This document shows, one piece after another, positions 1 through 12,209 of a stretch of 64,000 bases of DNA. Numbering within the stretch: the first letter of the stretch is position 1; every line of letters starts with the position of its first letter. The notes under the pieces were generated by a model. The model did not search any database, was not told where the DNA came from, and was given only the letters and a program-made list of their open reading frames with translations. Origin of the DNA: Brachypodium distachyon (taxonomy: Eukaryota > Streptophyta > Magnoliopsida > Poales > Poaceae). The stretch lies in assembly GCF_000005505.3 (NCBI RefSeq), contig NC_016133.3:55703237-55767236 (forward strand), given 5' to 3'. Position numbers and translations under genes: made by a program.

Positions 1-878
1 TCAACGACCCGAACCCAAACCTTTTCTTTGCTCGACAGGTTAATTGCATTCTGGCCCTTAAGCTGTATCTGCTTAGTACTTTGCATTAAACAGTTAATCT
101 AACTGATCATTTTCAGGTCATCACGAATGCATGTGCCACTCAAGCTATTCTCTCAATTCTAATGAATCGCCCAGAAATTGACATTGGTCCAGAATTATCA
201 AATTTGAAAGAATTCACAGGAGCTTTTGCACCTGACATGAAGGGCTTGGCTATCAACAACAGCGATTCTATTCGGGCTGCCCACAACAGTTTTGCAAGGC
301 CAGAGCCATTTGTTTCTGATGAGCAGAAAGTTGCGGGTAAGGATGATGATGTATACCATTTCATAAGCTATTTACCCTTTGAGGGCGTCCTCTATGAGCT
401 GGATGGGTTGAAGGAAGGGCCCATCAGCCTTGGCCAGTATTCTGGCGGGCCCAATGACCTGGGTTGGCTACAGATGGTGCAACCAGTTATACAAGAGAGA
501 ATTGAGCGCTATTCGCAGAGTGAGATCAGGTTCAACCTTATGGCCATCATAAAGAACAGAAAGGATGTATATACTGCTGAGCTGAAGGAGCTGGAGAAGA
601 AAAGGGAGCAAATCCTGCAGGAGATGAACAAGACCACCGCTGCAGAGTCATTAAACAGTGAGCTCTCAGAGGTGGCATCAGCAATCGAGACAGTCGGTGA
701 GAAGATCATGATGGAGGAAGAGAAGTTCATGAAGTGGAAGACAGAGAACGTCCGGAGGAAGCACAATTACATCCCTTTCCTCTTCAACCTCCTCAAGACG
801 CTGGCGGAGAAGAAGCAGCTGAAGCCATTGGTAGAGAAGGCCAGGCAACAAAAGACTCCCAGCGCTAGCACAAGTTAG
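1..878 (+). CDS. Ubiquitin C-terminal hydrolase, UCH37/UCHL5 type (3' part only)
   Basis: Cysteine protease that removes ubiquitin; UCH37 relatives act at the 26S proteasome and with chromatin remodellers. Exons seen: 1-38 (runs off the left edge) and 117-878, with a GT donor at 39 and an AG acceptor at 115-116. The visible protein is about 265 residues of a family usually near 330. All four active-site elements are present: the oxyanion Gln at the end of the first exon (FFARQ), the nucleophile in NACATQA (Cys codon 132-134), the catalytic His in VYHFISY (codon 357-359), and the Asp in YELDGL. A Glu/Lys-rich coiled-coil segment follows. The tail [14 protein letters not shown] with KPLVEKA matches the UCH37-like C-terminal domain that binds proteasome or INO80 partners in animals. 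Plant orthologues are Arabidopsis UCH1 and UCH2. Nothing looks broken. The family call is firm; which paralogue it is cannot be told. Confidence 0.95.
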
Positions 879-1407
879 ACCGCGACTTTTAGAGTGCCAT
901 AGTTGGCTGTATCAAGTTCGGGTTAATCACATCTTTCTTTTCCAGAATGCACTATGTTATCAGATATTATCAGATACAGTACCTAGTTGGCAGCTTGGAG
1001 ATATCATTACTAAGGTTATAAACCTGCTTAAATTTTCTTTTGCACTGCTGTATCGTCAACTTTTTGACTGGTAGAACTGTAGAGGCGGCCAATTTAATGT
1101 TGAGGGTGGTAGAACTTATTTCTGTCAGCCTAAATTAGATCGAGACAGCTCCTAAGAGGAAAGGGAGCATCGTTTGTTTAACAGAAATGTGGTTCCGAGG
1201 CCCCATGTCAGTATGGTATTCTGTCTTTGCTGTTGTTGGGCAGTTGGGGTCCTGAGCCACGTCGGTGTGGTGTTTCTAACTTAACCTTTGCTATACTAAG
1301 ACAGCTGAATAGCCCGATCAAAAGTAAACAAAAAGTGTTACCGGGCAGGCGACGGAGCTCGCTAGTGTTGACATTCCTTGTTCATTGGTTGGTGAACAGT
1401 GTACTAA

Positions 1408-1666
1408 GGGCATCTCCAAGGGAAACTTCCAAACCCTACCCATTTGTCCAAAAGTGATCCACACCCTCGTTTCTTTCTAAATTTGGGGAGAGCATGGAGA
1501 GTTTCCATTTGTGCAAAACTCATCCAAATTTTGTCCACTTGTCTTCTTGGCCCACATGTCAAAGACTCATGAAGAGATAAATAGAGGTTACCATTTCCAT
1601 TTGTCCAAAGACCCTTCAAATGAACAAATGGTGAGGACAAATGGGGCCTCACCCTTGGAGATGCCC
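1408..1666. mobile_element. Tourist/PIF-Harbinger-like MITE, 259 bp
   Basis: The element begins GGGCATCTCCAAGGG and ends in the reverse complement, CCCTTGGAGATGCCC. It is flanked on both sides by TAA (1405-1407 and 1667-1669), the three-base target duplication typical of PIF/Harbinger elements. There is no coding capacity. Inside, CATTTGTCC-like words recur in both orientations, so the whole element can fold on itself. Confidence 0.75.
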
Positions 1667-2277
1667 TAATGCAACCTGTTTGATATGTACAATGAAAGAC
1701 AAACACATGAGATAAATATCTCCATCTCTTGTTTCTCTCCAAATTTCTACTCCCTTCATTTGGGCCTGCAAGGCCATTCTCCAAATTTTTGAAATTCAAG
1801 ATTACAAGGCCTCTCTTCATATACTTTTGGTTCCCTCTCTTAACTGCGTGTATTAATTAATTCTTTTGGTTTGTACTTTCCCTTGTAGAGTACTCCGTAC
1901 TCCGTATGCATTAACCCATTTTTTCCCCTTGGTATCTGTGTTTTTGTTTTGATATCAGCGATCTTGGTATTGGTATTGTCTCTTATAATTTAACAATTTT
2001 GATACCAATGTTCCTGAACGTTAAATCGACATTTACCATCGCTTTTTTCACTATGACTTGTTAGTACCGTCTCAGTCCGTTTATGCAAGTCTAATCTGTA
2101 AAAAAACACGATTACTGAATGTAAGGCATTGTCACATGTCCCTGTCTTGGCCACATGCATTGATTATTTTGGTTTTCACTTCAACACTATTGTCTTCTGC
2201 ATGCATTGAGCCATTTTTTTCTTTGATATTAACGTTTGCTTTGAATCTTTTTTGGACTATGCTTTGGTTATTATACT

Positions 2278-2364
2278 ACCATTTTTCAAGATGGCCCGTA
2301 CGTATCTGGATGGAGTACCATTTTTCAAGATGGGCCGTACGTACCTGGATGGAGTACCATTTTT
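2278..2364. repeat. 39-bp tandem repeat, two copies plus a partial third
   Basis: Units start at 2278, 2317 and 2356 with ACCATTTTTCAAGATG. The first two copies differ at only two places by eye; the third breaks off after about nine bases. It lies in non-coding sequence. Confidence 0.85.
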
Positions 2365-3406
2365 GAAGAGAGGCCTTGTAAATCATTAATGAATTTCAAT
2401 GGAATGTTCCTCTGTTTTAAATGGCACTGGACGATCCTTGAAATTTCTAGGTTTTTCTTTAGTTTTGGAGTATCATTCAGACGTTTTCTACTAGATCTAA
2501 TATTAAACAAATGAAGCTAGATATTTAGGCTTATTTTTTGGTTTCTGAACCATGCTTCACTTGTTTTTTGCAATCTTGTACAATTTTTTTTACATAAAGT
2601 TAGAAAAAGGTAGTTAGACATACAATAAAAGAGGCTAAAAATGATTGGGGCAAATGAGTTTACAAGAATCCACGTAATACTAAATGCAGCCTTACACCTA
2701 GAAAAAATGACTAAAAATCAAAACATACCAATGTTGGCACCAGCTAAACTTTTTGGGTCAGGTTTGGCTCCGGTATTTGCATCCAGGAAAGAAAAGTACT
2801 TTAACTAATTCCAATTCTATGTTTTCATAATTATAAGGCCACTTACTTCTATCTTCTCTTTTAAATCATGCCTCACTTAATTACAAATCTTGGCTTCCAA
2901 ATCTGTATTAACGCATGCTCATCTTCATAAATCTGCATTAATCACAAATCTCACGGGTTTCAAATCTAGTGGCCAAAACGAAAACCAAGAACTTCATTGA
3001 TCACGTGCTCTTTAGTCTTTACCATAGTAATTGTAAGGAGATTTTTAACTGGGGCCTATATGCATGAAAGGAGGGAGTTGTATTCGTTTTTCTTTGTCGG
3101 ACACAGTGGTATTTTTATCTGTCCCAACTTCCAAATAAAATCTGGCCGTTGCATTCATAGTATCCGACCGATGAGGATGGACGCTGACGGGACGATACCG
3201 ACAGACAGAGCCCAAAATACGAAGGAATTCATTCAAGCTTGAAGCCAGTTGCGGACGGGCGGATAAAAAGCCCAGCGGCGCCGCAGCCAAACCCTCGGCT
3301 CAATTGTTTGTTTCATGGCGTAGGCCCACAGCGATCTACTTCGTCCCCCGTCTCTGCTCCCCATCCCCCCGCCTCCGCCTCCGCCACCGCTCCCCGCCGC
3401 CGGCCG

Positions 3407-6400
3407 ATGGAAGCCCCGGGCTCCCCCTACGCCTCCTCGCCGGAGACCGCCCCCAAGCGCGCGCCCCGCTCCCCGCCTCCTCCGCAGGAACGCCCCGAGA
3501 CGCAACCCGAGGCCGAACCCGAAGGTAACACCCACCCCACTCCATCTCTTCTGTGCCAGTTTTAGCTGTATCGCGCCCCACCGTGGAGACCGCGCGGTGT
3601 GCTTGGATCCGCGAGATCCGGGCCTCCGCGCCCCGCCCCGGGGTCGAGATCTGCGAGCGCCGCTGGCTGGTGGCGGCAGTACGGCGTTGGCTGGCGGTGC
3701 ACGCCTGATTTGTGGTGGTCTCACGTCCTGAGGATCACTCCGTTCCGGGATTGCCCGTGCTCTGTACTTCCCGTGCTGCGGCTGCCCGGTTTGAGTGCAC
3801 GGAGATGTTCGATTAATTCAGTAGATGTTGAAGTGAATGTGCCCATGGTCCGTTGACTGATTATAGCCAAACTAGTTCATGTGCTTGAGGTAGTGATCCT
3901 GTGGAGAGTTTCTTATAGATAAGGTAGTTAGTTTACCGTGGTTACACTGTGGTTGGTAATAGCTGCGTGCTACATGGTGGGTAGCTACATTTAGGATTTG
4001 ATGGCTGTGTAATGATAGATTGCCTCAAAACACATAGTTATTCTAGTTCTTGGCTCAGTTGAATGTTCTGGGGACGGTATGCTTTTGTACTGATAATCCA
4101 CTGCATCATTGTACTGGTTCTTCAGGAATTGGGTGCACACGTGTCATTTACCTCTACAATTGTCATCTTATTTATTGGTTTGTTGTGCATCATGAATTTC
4201 TTATACTCTTTGACTAAAAAAAGATATGACGAAACTTGTAATGACATGTTTTTTTATCTTTTTGCTATTCTCCTTTGTTGCATGTACTTCTGAATTTAAA
4301 GTTGTTTTTTCGCCTCAGATGACAAGGAGAAGCCAACACATTTGAGGTTTCTGGTGTCCAATACGGCAGCAGGATGCATTATTGGCAAGGGTGGCTCAAC
4401 TATTAACGACTTTCAGTCCCAGTCTGGAGCTCGTATTCAATTATCACGTAGCCATGAGTTTTTCCCTGGTACAAATGACAGAATCATCATGGTCTCCGGA
4501 CTGTTTGACGAAGTAATAAAGGCCATGGAGTTGGTTCTCGAGAAACTTTTAGCAGAGGTAAATCAACTTTCTTTTCCAAATGGTTGTGTCTATAGAGCCA
4601 TGTTGTCTTTTTTTTTATAATAGTTGATATGCTCCTGTTATTTTTCAGGGAGAGGAATTCAATGAAGCAGAAGCTAGACCTAAATTTAGACTCGTAGTTC
4701 CTAACAGCTCTTGTGGTGGAATTATTGGTAAAGGAGGTGCAACAATCAAGTATGCCCCATAATAAACTTGTTCTAATCTCTGATGCTACTATGCTACTAT
4801 CATTAGCCTTATCCCCATTGTTATGAATTTATGATACTTAATTTATGATACATTGAGCTGATGAAGCATATTTGAACCGACAGACCGTAGTACGGAATAT
4901 ATAGCCTTTTTCCTAATACTCAATTGGTGTCAGAATGTGAATTTGATTAGCAGTGCCAAATGACTTATCACATGTTTTTCACTTTGTTGTTATATTCATT
5001 TTGTGTTGGTTTCTGTTGCTTGGGATGCTGAATGTTGGTGTGTTCTGTTATCTTATCAGGGCATTCATTGAAGATTCCCATGCTGGAATTAAGATTTCAC
5101 CACAAGATAACAACTTCGTTGGCCTGCATGATAGGCTTGTTACTATCACAGGACCCTTCAACAATCAGATGCGAGCAATCTATTTGATATTAAGCAAGTT
5201 GTCTGAGGATGTTCACTACCCACCTAATTTGAGTTCCCCATTTCCATATGCAGGTAAATCCAGAAATTTGCACCATTTGATGTTACCACATTGCTACATG
5301 CTTGCTTAAATGAATTTTCTCTTCATCATAGTTTCAGTCTCTTAGGAATTAATGTACTACATTTAACATGCTTTTCTAAAAGATCACAATCGACTAACGG
5401 GGCATACTAGGATATATTGACATGTGTGGCTAGACATACCTGCTTACCATCCATGAAATCTATATGATTTTCCCTTCTGATGTGGCGCCATCATTTTCTC
5501 TCACACATTCCCTTCGTTCAAAATGTTCAGGCCTTGGTTTTCCAAGCTACCCTGCTCCTGTTCCTGTTGGGTATATGATTCCACAGGTGCCATACAATAA
5601 TGCTGTGAACTATGGGCCTAATGGTTATGGTGGAAGGTACCAAAACAACAAGGTTAGTGGCTGACTGCTGCATTACTCTTGCCGTTGTCCCTCATCTCTA
5701 CATTTATTATTATTATAAACTTGCAATGCATGCATCCTGTTTATCTGTGTTGGTACTTGGTAATGATATACCATGTGTTTTCTTCTGTTGTGCACTGGAA
5801 GAGAGGGATGTTGCATGTTATTATCTGATACTACCTCTGTTTCTAAATAGTAGCTCATTTAGGTTGTCCTATGTCAAACTTCTCTAAGTTTGACCAACTT
5901 TATAGAAAAATACACCAAGATTTACAACACCAAATTAGTTTCATTGTATGTGTTCATATTGTATTTATCTGGTACCGTAGATGTTGAAATAATTTAATAT
6001 AAACCTAGTCAAGCTTCGAGCTAAATGTACTACTCCCTCCGACCGGTATTACTTGTCTCAAATTTGCCCAAATATGAACGTATCTGTGTGTAAAAAGCGT
6101 ATAGATACATGTAATATTTCGACAAGTAATTCCAGCCGGAGGGAGTAGTACTGTTTAGAAATGAGGGAGTACCACATCGGTAAGTGCCCAGAAGTTCTTT
6201 CCTCTGAACCCAAGCATCTAAACTGGTATTAGGCAAACTTCATTGTATACGTTTGTATATCTCATTAATTTATGATGTTATCCTGATAGCTTTTTGTGCA
6301 CGCTATTAACATTAGATATTTCAGTTAAAATGGAGACACTATCAAACATGCTTTTGCTATCAATATTAGATACTGCACTGAAAACTGTTAGTGAGAGTGT

Positions 6401-7312
6401 ATTTTTCAGCGAAATTAACTCTTGCAATTATGTTTGAGCGAAATTGACTCTTGCATTCACAACATCGTATATCTCGTTAATTGTATGCTGAGACATCACC
6501 TTTTACTTTATTTATTGGTGAGTTTAAAGTTGATGTGTGTTCAGAATGCTCTATCCAACAATGGTTTGCTGTTGAAACTTTGCAGCCTGGTACACCTGTA
6601 AGATCGCCTGCTACTAATGATGCCCAAGAATCGCACACCATTGGTGTTGCTGATGAACACATCGGTGCTGTTGTAGGGCGAGCAGGGAGGAATATAACAG
6701 AGATCATTCAGGTATCTTCTTGCACCATGTGAATTTTGTTATCATAGCAACTTCGTTAATGCTGTTTACTGCAAATGCTCAATCGCTCAAAGCCTTGTAC
6801 GTATGTACATACACATGTATTAGAAATATACAACAGTTCTTTTGTTAAGTAGTTTGTCCTTAAGAAAAGTAAATAGTATATAAAGGAGCATACATTGACT
6901 GCCATCATTTTGTGCTTAAAAAGCGTAGTACTCCATACTTGTACAGTTTTTGGGGCAAATACTTCAAAACCTGCTGCCCCCTTCTGGTGTGAATGCACCA
7001 TGTTTCAGTGAAATGAACTCTTGCTATTTCTTGCAACTGCAGGCTAGTGGTGCCAGGATCAAGATATCAGATAGGGGTGACTTCATAGCTGGCACATCTG
7101 ACAGGTAATTTCCTTGTTACCTTCTGCTGTCATACTGAGCCCTTAAAATGCGCTCTGCTTCACTCTGTCATCACCTCTCTGGTCACGAGGGTTGCACATG
7201 GCTAATTTCTACTCGTGGGTGCAGGAAAGTGACGATAACTGGAACACCAGAGGCTATTCAGGCAGCCGAATCCATGATCATGCAGAGGGTGTCAGCCAGT
7301 TCGGAGAGGTGA
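3407..7312 (+). CDS. BTR1: Triple KH-domain RNA-binding protein, BTR1-like (PCBP/Nova type)
   Basis: Single-strand RNA-binding protein; the Arabidopsis relative BTR1 binds tomato mosaic virus RNA and limits its multiplication. Exons by eye: 3407-3524, 4319-4557, 4649-4749, 5060-5253, 5531-5652, 6586-6711, 7043-7104 and 7225-7312. They join in frame to 349 residues. KH1 carries GKGG at residues 62-65 and KH2 carries GKGG at 146-149. KH3 carries GRAG at 289-292, where Arg stands for the usual Lys of the GxxG loop. The N-terminus is a Pro/Glu-rich tail. The 215-258 linker is rich in Gly, Tyr, Pro and Asn ([12 protein letters not shown]). Each KH domain is split by an intron just after its GxxG loop. 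The start is the first ATG after the CT-rich leader and gives the family's MES/MEA-type N-terminus. Intron 5 contains a nested pair of MITEs. Homology to BTR1 is clear along the whole length. Confidence 0.93.
5831..6169. mobile_element. Stowaway-like MITE (outer) in intron 5 of the BTR1-like gene
   Basis: The left end reads CTACCTCTGTTTCTAAATAG and the right end is its imperfect reverse complement, with TA on both sides (5829-5830, 6170-6171). The interior (AAGTTTGACCAACTTTATAG and onward) belongs to the same family as the element at 63515-63761. It is interrupted by a second element at 6033-6145. Confidence 0.75.
6033..6145. mobile_element. Stowaway MITE (inner), 113 bp, nested in the outer element
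   Basis: It starts CTCCCTCCGACCGG and ends with CCGGAGGGAG, flanked by TA at 6031-6032 and 6146-6147. The arms ATTACTTGTC and GACAAGTAAT pair as a hairpin. Confidence 0.85.
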
Positions 7313-8975
7313 TGAAATCTCATGGAGATGGAGTGTGTCCTTGCAAGTGTTAGGTGGACTGGGAATTTGTTTTTGCTCCCTAGCTTTAGTATTATCCGCA
7401 AAGCTTGAGAAATTTATGATGATTGTTGTTTATTCCGACCGATTGTGTTAGTAACCAGTGAATTAGTTGTCTTTTTCTTCCCGCTGGGATAGAATTATAT
7501 ATCTCAACAGATTTGACTATCTCCATAACACCAAAACTATGTTGGGAGTTTTGACATTTCCTGGAGGAGATGCAGATTGTTGCTAGCCTAATCTGCTGAT
7601 TGCTCTGCTTTGCTCCTGGCAACACATATTATGTTGTGGCCATTTTGCTGTCTTGGAGAAAGCTAACCTTCGAAGCTTCGTATGCCATGGCACTGGTAGA
7701 ATTGTTCAGATGTAGGGTTTTTTTTTCTTTTGAGATAATCTTGCCGGAAATTTTGGTTTTATTAACTCCCGAAACGTGAGATTATTGCCCAGAAAAAGAA
7801 AACCAAAAGGCTCGAAAAATCCCTGGATTAGGCAAAGCCAAACCCAGCAAATACCTAATCCGAATCAGACATGTGGGCTAGGGACCCGTCGTTGCTGTCT
7901 CCTACAACGTCTTTCAGACCCTGTTAAATTAGTTGAACTTTTGTAGATTTATTTTATACAGAGACGCAAATACAAATTCTAAGGGACCAAACAATGTACA
8001 TCTAACAACGATTTAATAATTTGTCTTAACTTGATGCAATGGTTAATGGATCTAACACGACTTTGTCATTTTTTCATCATGTATTCTCAAACATTATGAG
8101 TATTCGTGTTATTCTCATTTACTCCTTAGATAATTGGTCCATCTACACAGTGCCGTCGTCGGGCCTGGAAGAGTAGGCCCGTTTAACCCACCTATAGCTA
8201 TACCCCCTCTCCTCCTCTCAAAAAATAAAAATAAAATGAACGGATTCCGCCCTTTAGAGCATCTACAGCCGCGTCCGCCATTTCGCGTTCGGCGCAACCG
8301 TTTTTAGGACGTTTTTTTTGTGGGGGGGGGGGGTGGGGTGGAAATATTTTTAGGTTTTCGCCGTGATCCAGCCGTGCCCCCCAACCAACTCCCCCAAAAT
8401 ATTGAAATTGGGAAAAACTTAACTAAATTCGGCGAAATTTAAATGAAGTAGGTGAAATTTAACTAAGCTTGACAAAATTTAATTAAACATAAACCTTTTA
8501 TTACATAATTCTAAAATAAATAAAAAACGGTCATGCTAGTCGCTGAAGTCGGCGAGGTAGGCGTCGTCGGAGTCGAGGGTGATCGGCTCCACCTTCACCT
8601 CCGGCTTCGACCTCTTCCCCGCCTTCTTCTCGGCCGCCTCCCTCGCCGCCTCTTTGGCGCTCCATCCCTCGGCCTCGGCATCCGTGCCTCAGCCTCACGC
8701 GCTCCGCCGCCAGTAGTCTTTGGAATAACGCGTTGCGCTGGCACCCCCGCTCCCGGTTCGGCCTGGAGCGCTGGCTAACTTTTTAGGCCGTATCGGCTAA
8801 AAAAACAATTTGGCGAGGACGGCTGGGTCGGTTTTTGGACGCCGGTACCTCTCAAGCCCGTTTAGGGGGCGAGTGTGTGTGTGCGTGTTTTTTATTTTTT
8901 TTCATAATCTAAAATCTGGGTCCTCCGCCAGAACCCACCCAACCCAGCATTCCCAGGCGCCCCGCCGCCACCGCC
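7313..8975. other. Intergenic region with a decayed transposon fragment
   Basis: The first ~350 bases are the likely 3' UTR of the KH gene. 7700-8250 is AT-rich with no gene seen. 8256-8870 holds the transposon remnant listed separately. The stretch just before 8976 is the probable 5' leader of the next gene. Confidence 0.55.
8256..8870 (-). mobile_element. Degenerate Harbinger-type transposon fragment
   Basis: The left edge GAGCATCTACAGCCGCG resembles termini of elements common in pooid grasses. On the minus strand a short ORF end is readable: Lys/Glu-rich residues, then a segment ending AYLADFSD and a stop at 8536-8538. Upstream the frame is lost. The matching right terminus was not found, so the right border is approximate. 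A G-run lies at 8320-8332. The class is inferred from the terminus and the peptide tail only. Confidence 0.4.
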
Positions 8976-10453
8976 ATGGCCAAGCTGCCAGCCGTCCTCC
9001 ACACCCCGCGCCCCTCTTCCCTCCGGCCAGCCCCCATCGCCGCCGCTCGGACCTCGTCCGACCCGCCGACTCTCCTCGCCCCCACCTCCATCCCCCGCGC
9101 CGACCTCTCCAAGGCCGCCGCCGCCGTCTCCACCAACCGCAGCTCCGCGGGCTCTTCGTCGTCTTCCACCACCCGCGACCTCGGCTCCGTCGCGAAGGTA
9201 ACCTACCCGATCGCGCCTTAATTTATCACCTACGTGCCTTCTCCGGCGGGCCTCCTCACCGTGCTTGATCGATCGATCACCAGGCGGCGGCCAAGCGCCT
9301 GGCCTATGACGATGGATTCGCCTTCCCGACCGCTGCATCGACTCCACCGCCACCGGAGCTCGCGCCCGAGGACCTCGCGCCGCTGCTCGACCTCCCCGAC
9401 CCCGACGACGCGGCCTCCTCCTCCAGCGTCGTGTCCGCCTCTCCTGCTCACGCCATGGCCGCTTCCGCCGACTCCACCGTCACCGAGGTGGGCCTTCCCG
9501 ATCAGTTCGAATCTGTGCTGATTCTCGAGTTTTCCTTTGGTGCTTAAATTTGTGAGTTCCAGCGGTGGTTTTGTGTGTTACTGTTTGTTGGTCTGCGTTG
9601 TTTTTTTGGTGATCAAATTTTGGGATATGAGGTCCGTATCGAGGTTTTGTCCCTTTAGAATTCGAGTGGCTTATTAGAGTTCAAGTTGCTGATAAAATTT
9701 TAGGAGTTCGTCGTGGGTCTGCATTTCATCGTTTGAATCGATCCGAGTAATTTAGTGATCCCAAATTCCCCATTCCAATCCATTTGAGTTCGATCTGCTT
9801 GACGCATGTCGCATTTTGGGCGTTAGGAGTTGGGATTCGAGTCCTTCATTGATCTGTTTGATACACTTCGGGGTGACAATTCCGGGAGGGCCTTAGTTTG
9901 TGTTTACTATTTGGGAGTTCTGTCAGCGAAGGGAACATTGGATTGGATGCGAGGCGTTGCATCCGAACGTGTATCGCGTTCCAGCTGTTGAGTGTTTCAT
10001 CTGTTTGGTTGATCGGAAAATTCGTTGCATAACTTTTTGTTTAGGATAATTTTTTGAAATTCGAGAAGTTCTGGTTCCAGTTTGTTAATCCCAACCTCTG
10101 ATGCATGCACCCAGGTCGCAGCGGTCGCCGACAGCGAGCAGGCTCCTCCGTTTCCTCTCACGGAGATGGAGCTCGTCATCGCCGAGCTCCGCGGCGCCCG
10201 CGGCCTCACCCCGCGCACCAAGCGCCTCGTGGACGCGCTCGTCGAGGTCGCCGCCGCCGAGCTCGACCCCAACCCCACGGCCGCCGCCCTCCGCCTGCGC
10301 CGCGCGGGCTTCTGGAGGAAGCTCCGCGTCGGGGTCCTCGCCACGACGGTCTTCGCCGTGGCCGCCATGGACGTCGCGCTCGCCATTGCCCTCTTCGCCA
10401 GCCGCGGCGGGAGCTCTGGCAACTACCAGTACCACGGGCTGCCCCCTACCTGA
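8976..10453 (+). CDS. Unrecognised 254-aa protein with one C-terminal membrane segment
   Basis: Three exons by eye: 8976-9197, 9284-9487 and 10115-10453, all joined in phase 0. I do not recognise the family. The first ~65 residues are rich in Ala, Ser, Pro and Arg with few acidic residues, compatible with an organelle transit peptide but not proof. The middle has a Pro-rich run and an acidic Leu/Asp/Pro segment (around residues 85-120). Residues 155-205 look helical (MELVIAELRG, KRLVDALVEVAAAEL). A hydrophobic stretch at about 214-236 follows a basic patch (FWRKLR) and would be a single membrane span, leaving a short Gly/Ser/Tyr-rich tail. Strong GC3 bias, in-phase introns and consensus splice sites support a real gene. 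The topology suggests a tail-anchored protein; this is inference. Confidence 0.75.
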
Positions 10454-12209
10454 CTTGAGCCGTTGGCCCGTTGAGCGACCTTAACTTGCTTATCTAATGT
10501 TTAATTCGCTTCCTAGCGGCTAGCACCCTTGCCGGCCTCTGAGTTCAGTCTGCTGTTTCTCTATTCCTGCAACTCTCCGCCGCATCGACCGATCAATGCC
10601 TTTTCCCTGATTTTTGCAAACCCTTGCGGCATGGAGGTCCAATGGATTTTGAACACTTCTGCTCATTGATGGATTAGTTGTGTGGTGAGCCCTATACCTT
10701 TTGCTCTTGTTATTTTCGTGCCCTTGTGCTGCTTACGCAACGGAAATCTATTGCATGATCTGTTCTATTAAGTGGAATATGTGTCAAACAATGCTGTGGC
10801 ATCAAAGATACGAGTACATGGGTGGATGGAAATCTTGTTCTGTTGTTTTATGTTCATCTAAGATAGAATGTTTCAGGTCAGGTGATTTCTGTTGTTTTTC
10901 TATGCATAAGTTTGAGCATGTACATTTATCGTTCTGCGATTATGATATCCTCATGTCTGTTCGAGATAACACTAGATTCAGTTAAGAAGTACTGTAGTGC
11001 ATAGAGCTTCAAATGGTTTCTGCATATTGTGAGCTGGTGATATCTGTTTTCAGTTCAGCCATGTACATGTTCAGTGAAGTGACTGTCGATTAATCCTGCT
11101 TCTCAGTTCAGAATATCTAGTTCATTTCCACCCATCATCTGCTCAAATCCCGTGTAATGTGTTTCAATTAACCTGACACAAGCTCATCAGCTGTTCGTGT
11201 GAGTTGTTCGAGTTTACGCAGCACAAGTAGGACACATGATTAAGATCTTAGTATTGATCGCTCATAAGCAACAACAATAAAAGCCATTAGATGGACTGTG
11301 TCCATGCACCTAGATACAGCTGGGCGCTGGGGGTGTCTTGTTCGTATCGAGGTTCTTTCCTTGGCCTCGTGAAATGCAAGTAAATCTTTGGCGTTCTAGT
11401 CAAGCCTGAACGCAATACATATTCGGCTTTATTTGTGGTTGTCATGGACATTAACATGATTCTCAGCATACTCTCACCAAGGACAATATTTAAGAAATTA
11501 CCGTCAAGGATACACTTTGACATCAAGAGAAAATTTTCATGAGCCAAAAGAACAATCGCTAGAGCCACGTAATTTATTTGTTCAGGACCAAATCTGTCCA
11601 AGAAACAAATTTTAATTTTAAAAATTGGCAGGGGCCGCGCGAACGCGTACCCCCTCTACCACAAATTATGACGTCCACTCTCCCGCTTGGGGAGATGGTA
11701 GACCCACACACTCACCAAGTGCAATGTGAGCCATTGATCTAGGCCACGGCCCTTCATGATCGGCCGTCGACCCCGTCCAGGTAAGTATGTTGCAATGGAG
11801 CACCAAGCGCTAGTTATATAGCTGGTTATCCTTGCCAAGCGTCTTCGCCCAGTCGATGTGGTACTAAACTTAAACTTAAGAGCAGTCTCGTGTTGCAGGC
11901 TTGCAGACCTGCCCGCCGGAGTGTCCGCGTTCTCGTGGGCCTTTTTCAGGTTTGAAGCAAGTTACAAATAGTGGGCTTGCATCCTCGATCAAGGAACTGC
12001 AGACGCACGAAGAATCAAAGCACCGGAAAAGCCCATGTGCCTGATTTACATACAGCTGATTGGCTCCTTCAATTCTTATTTACATGCCATAGTATTTCTC
12101 CTTCAATGACCCGAGGGTTCCTCCTTCGATTCCCATGGAAGGTCTCACCTTGAGTCCGACGCTACCTCCGCCGCCTCGTCGAATATCCTAATTCGCTGCT
12201 CTGCCCGCA
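10454..12209. other. Intergenic region with duplication segment A1
   Basis: The probable 3' UTR of the preceding gene fills the first few hundred bases. Segment A1 (11098-11490), listed separately, recurs at 14.0-14.5 kb. No coding region is supported between 10454 and the zinc-knuckle gene promoter. Confidence 0.55.
11098..11490 (+). repeat. Segmental duplication, segment A copy 1
   Basis: It matches 14040-14505 in the same orientation over most of its length. Shared words include GTTTACGCA followed by ACAAGTAGGACACA, the stretch GTGAAATGCAAGTAAATCTT, and GTCATGGACATTAACATGAT. Non-coding here. Confidence 0.85.

Larger units (their letters stand above)
879..3406. other. Intergenic region between UCH and BTR1-like genes
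   Basis: About the first 300 bases are probably the 3' UTR of the UCH gene. The rest is AT-rich and carries one Tourist-like element (1408-1666) and a short 39-bp tandem repeat (2278-2364), listed separately. The last ~150 bases before the next gene turn GC- and CT-rich, as expected for the leader of the KH-domain gene. No coding region is supported. Confidence 0.6.
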
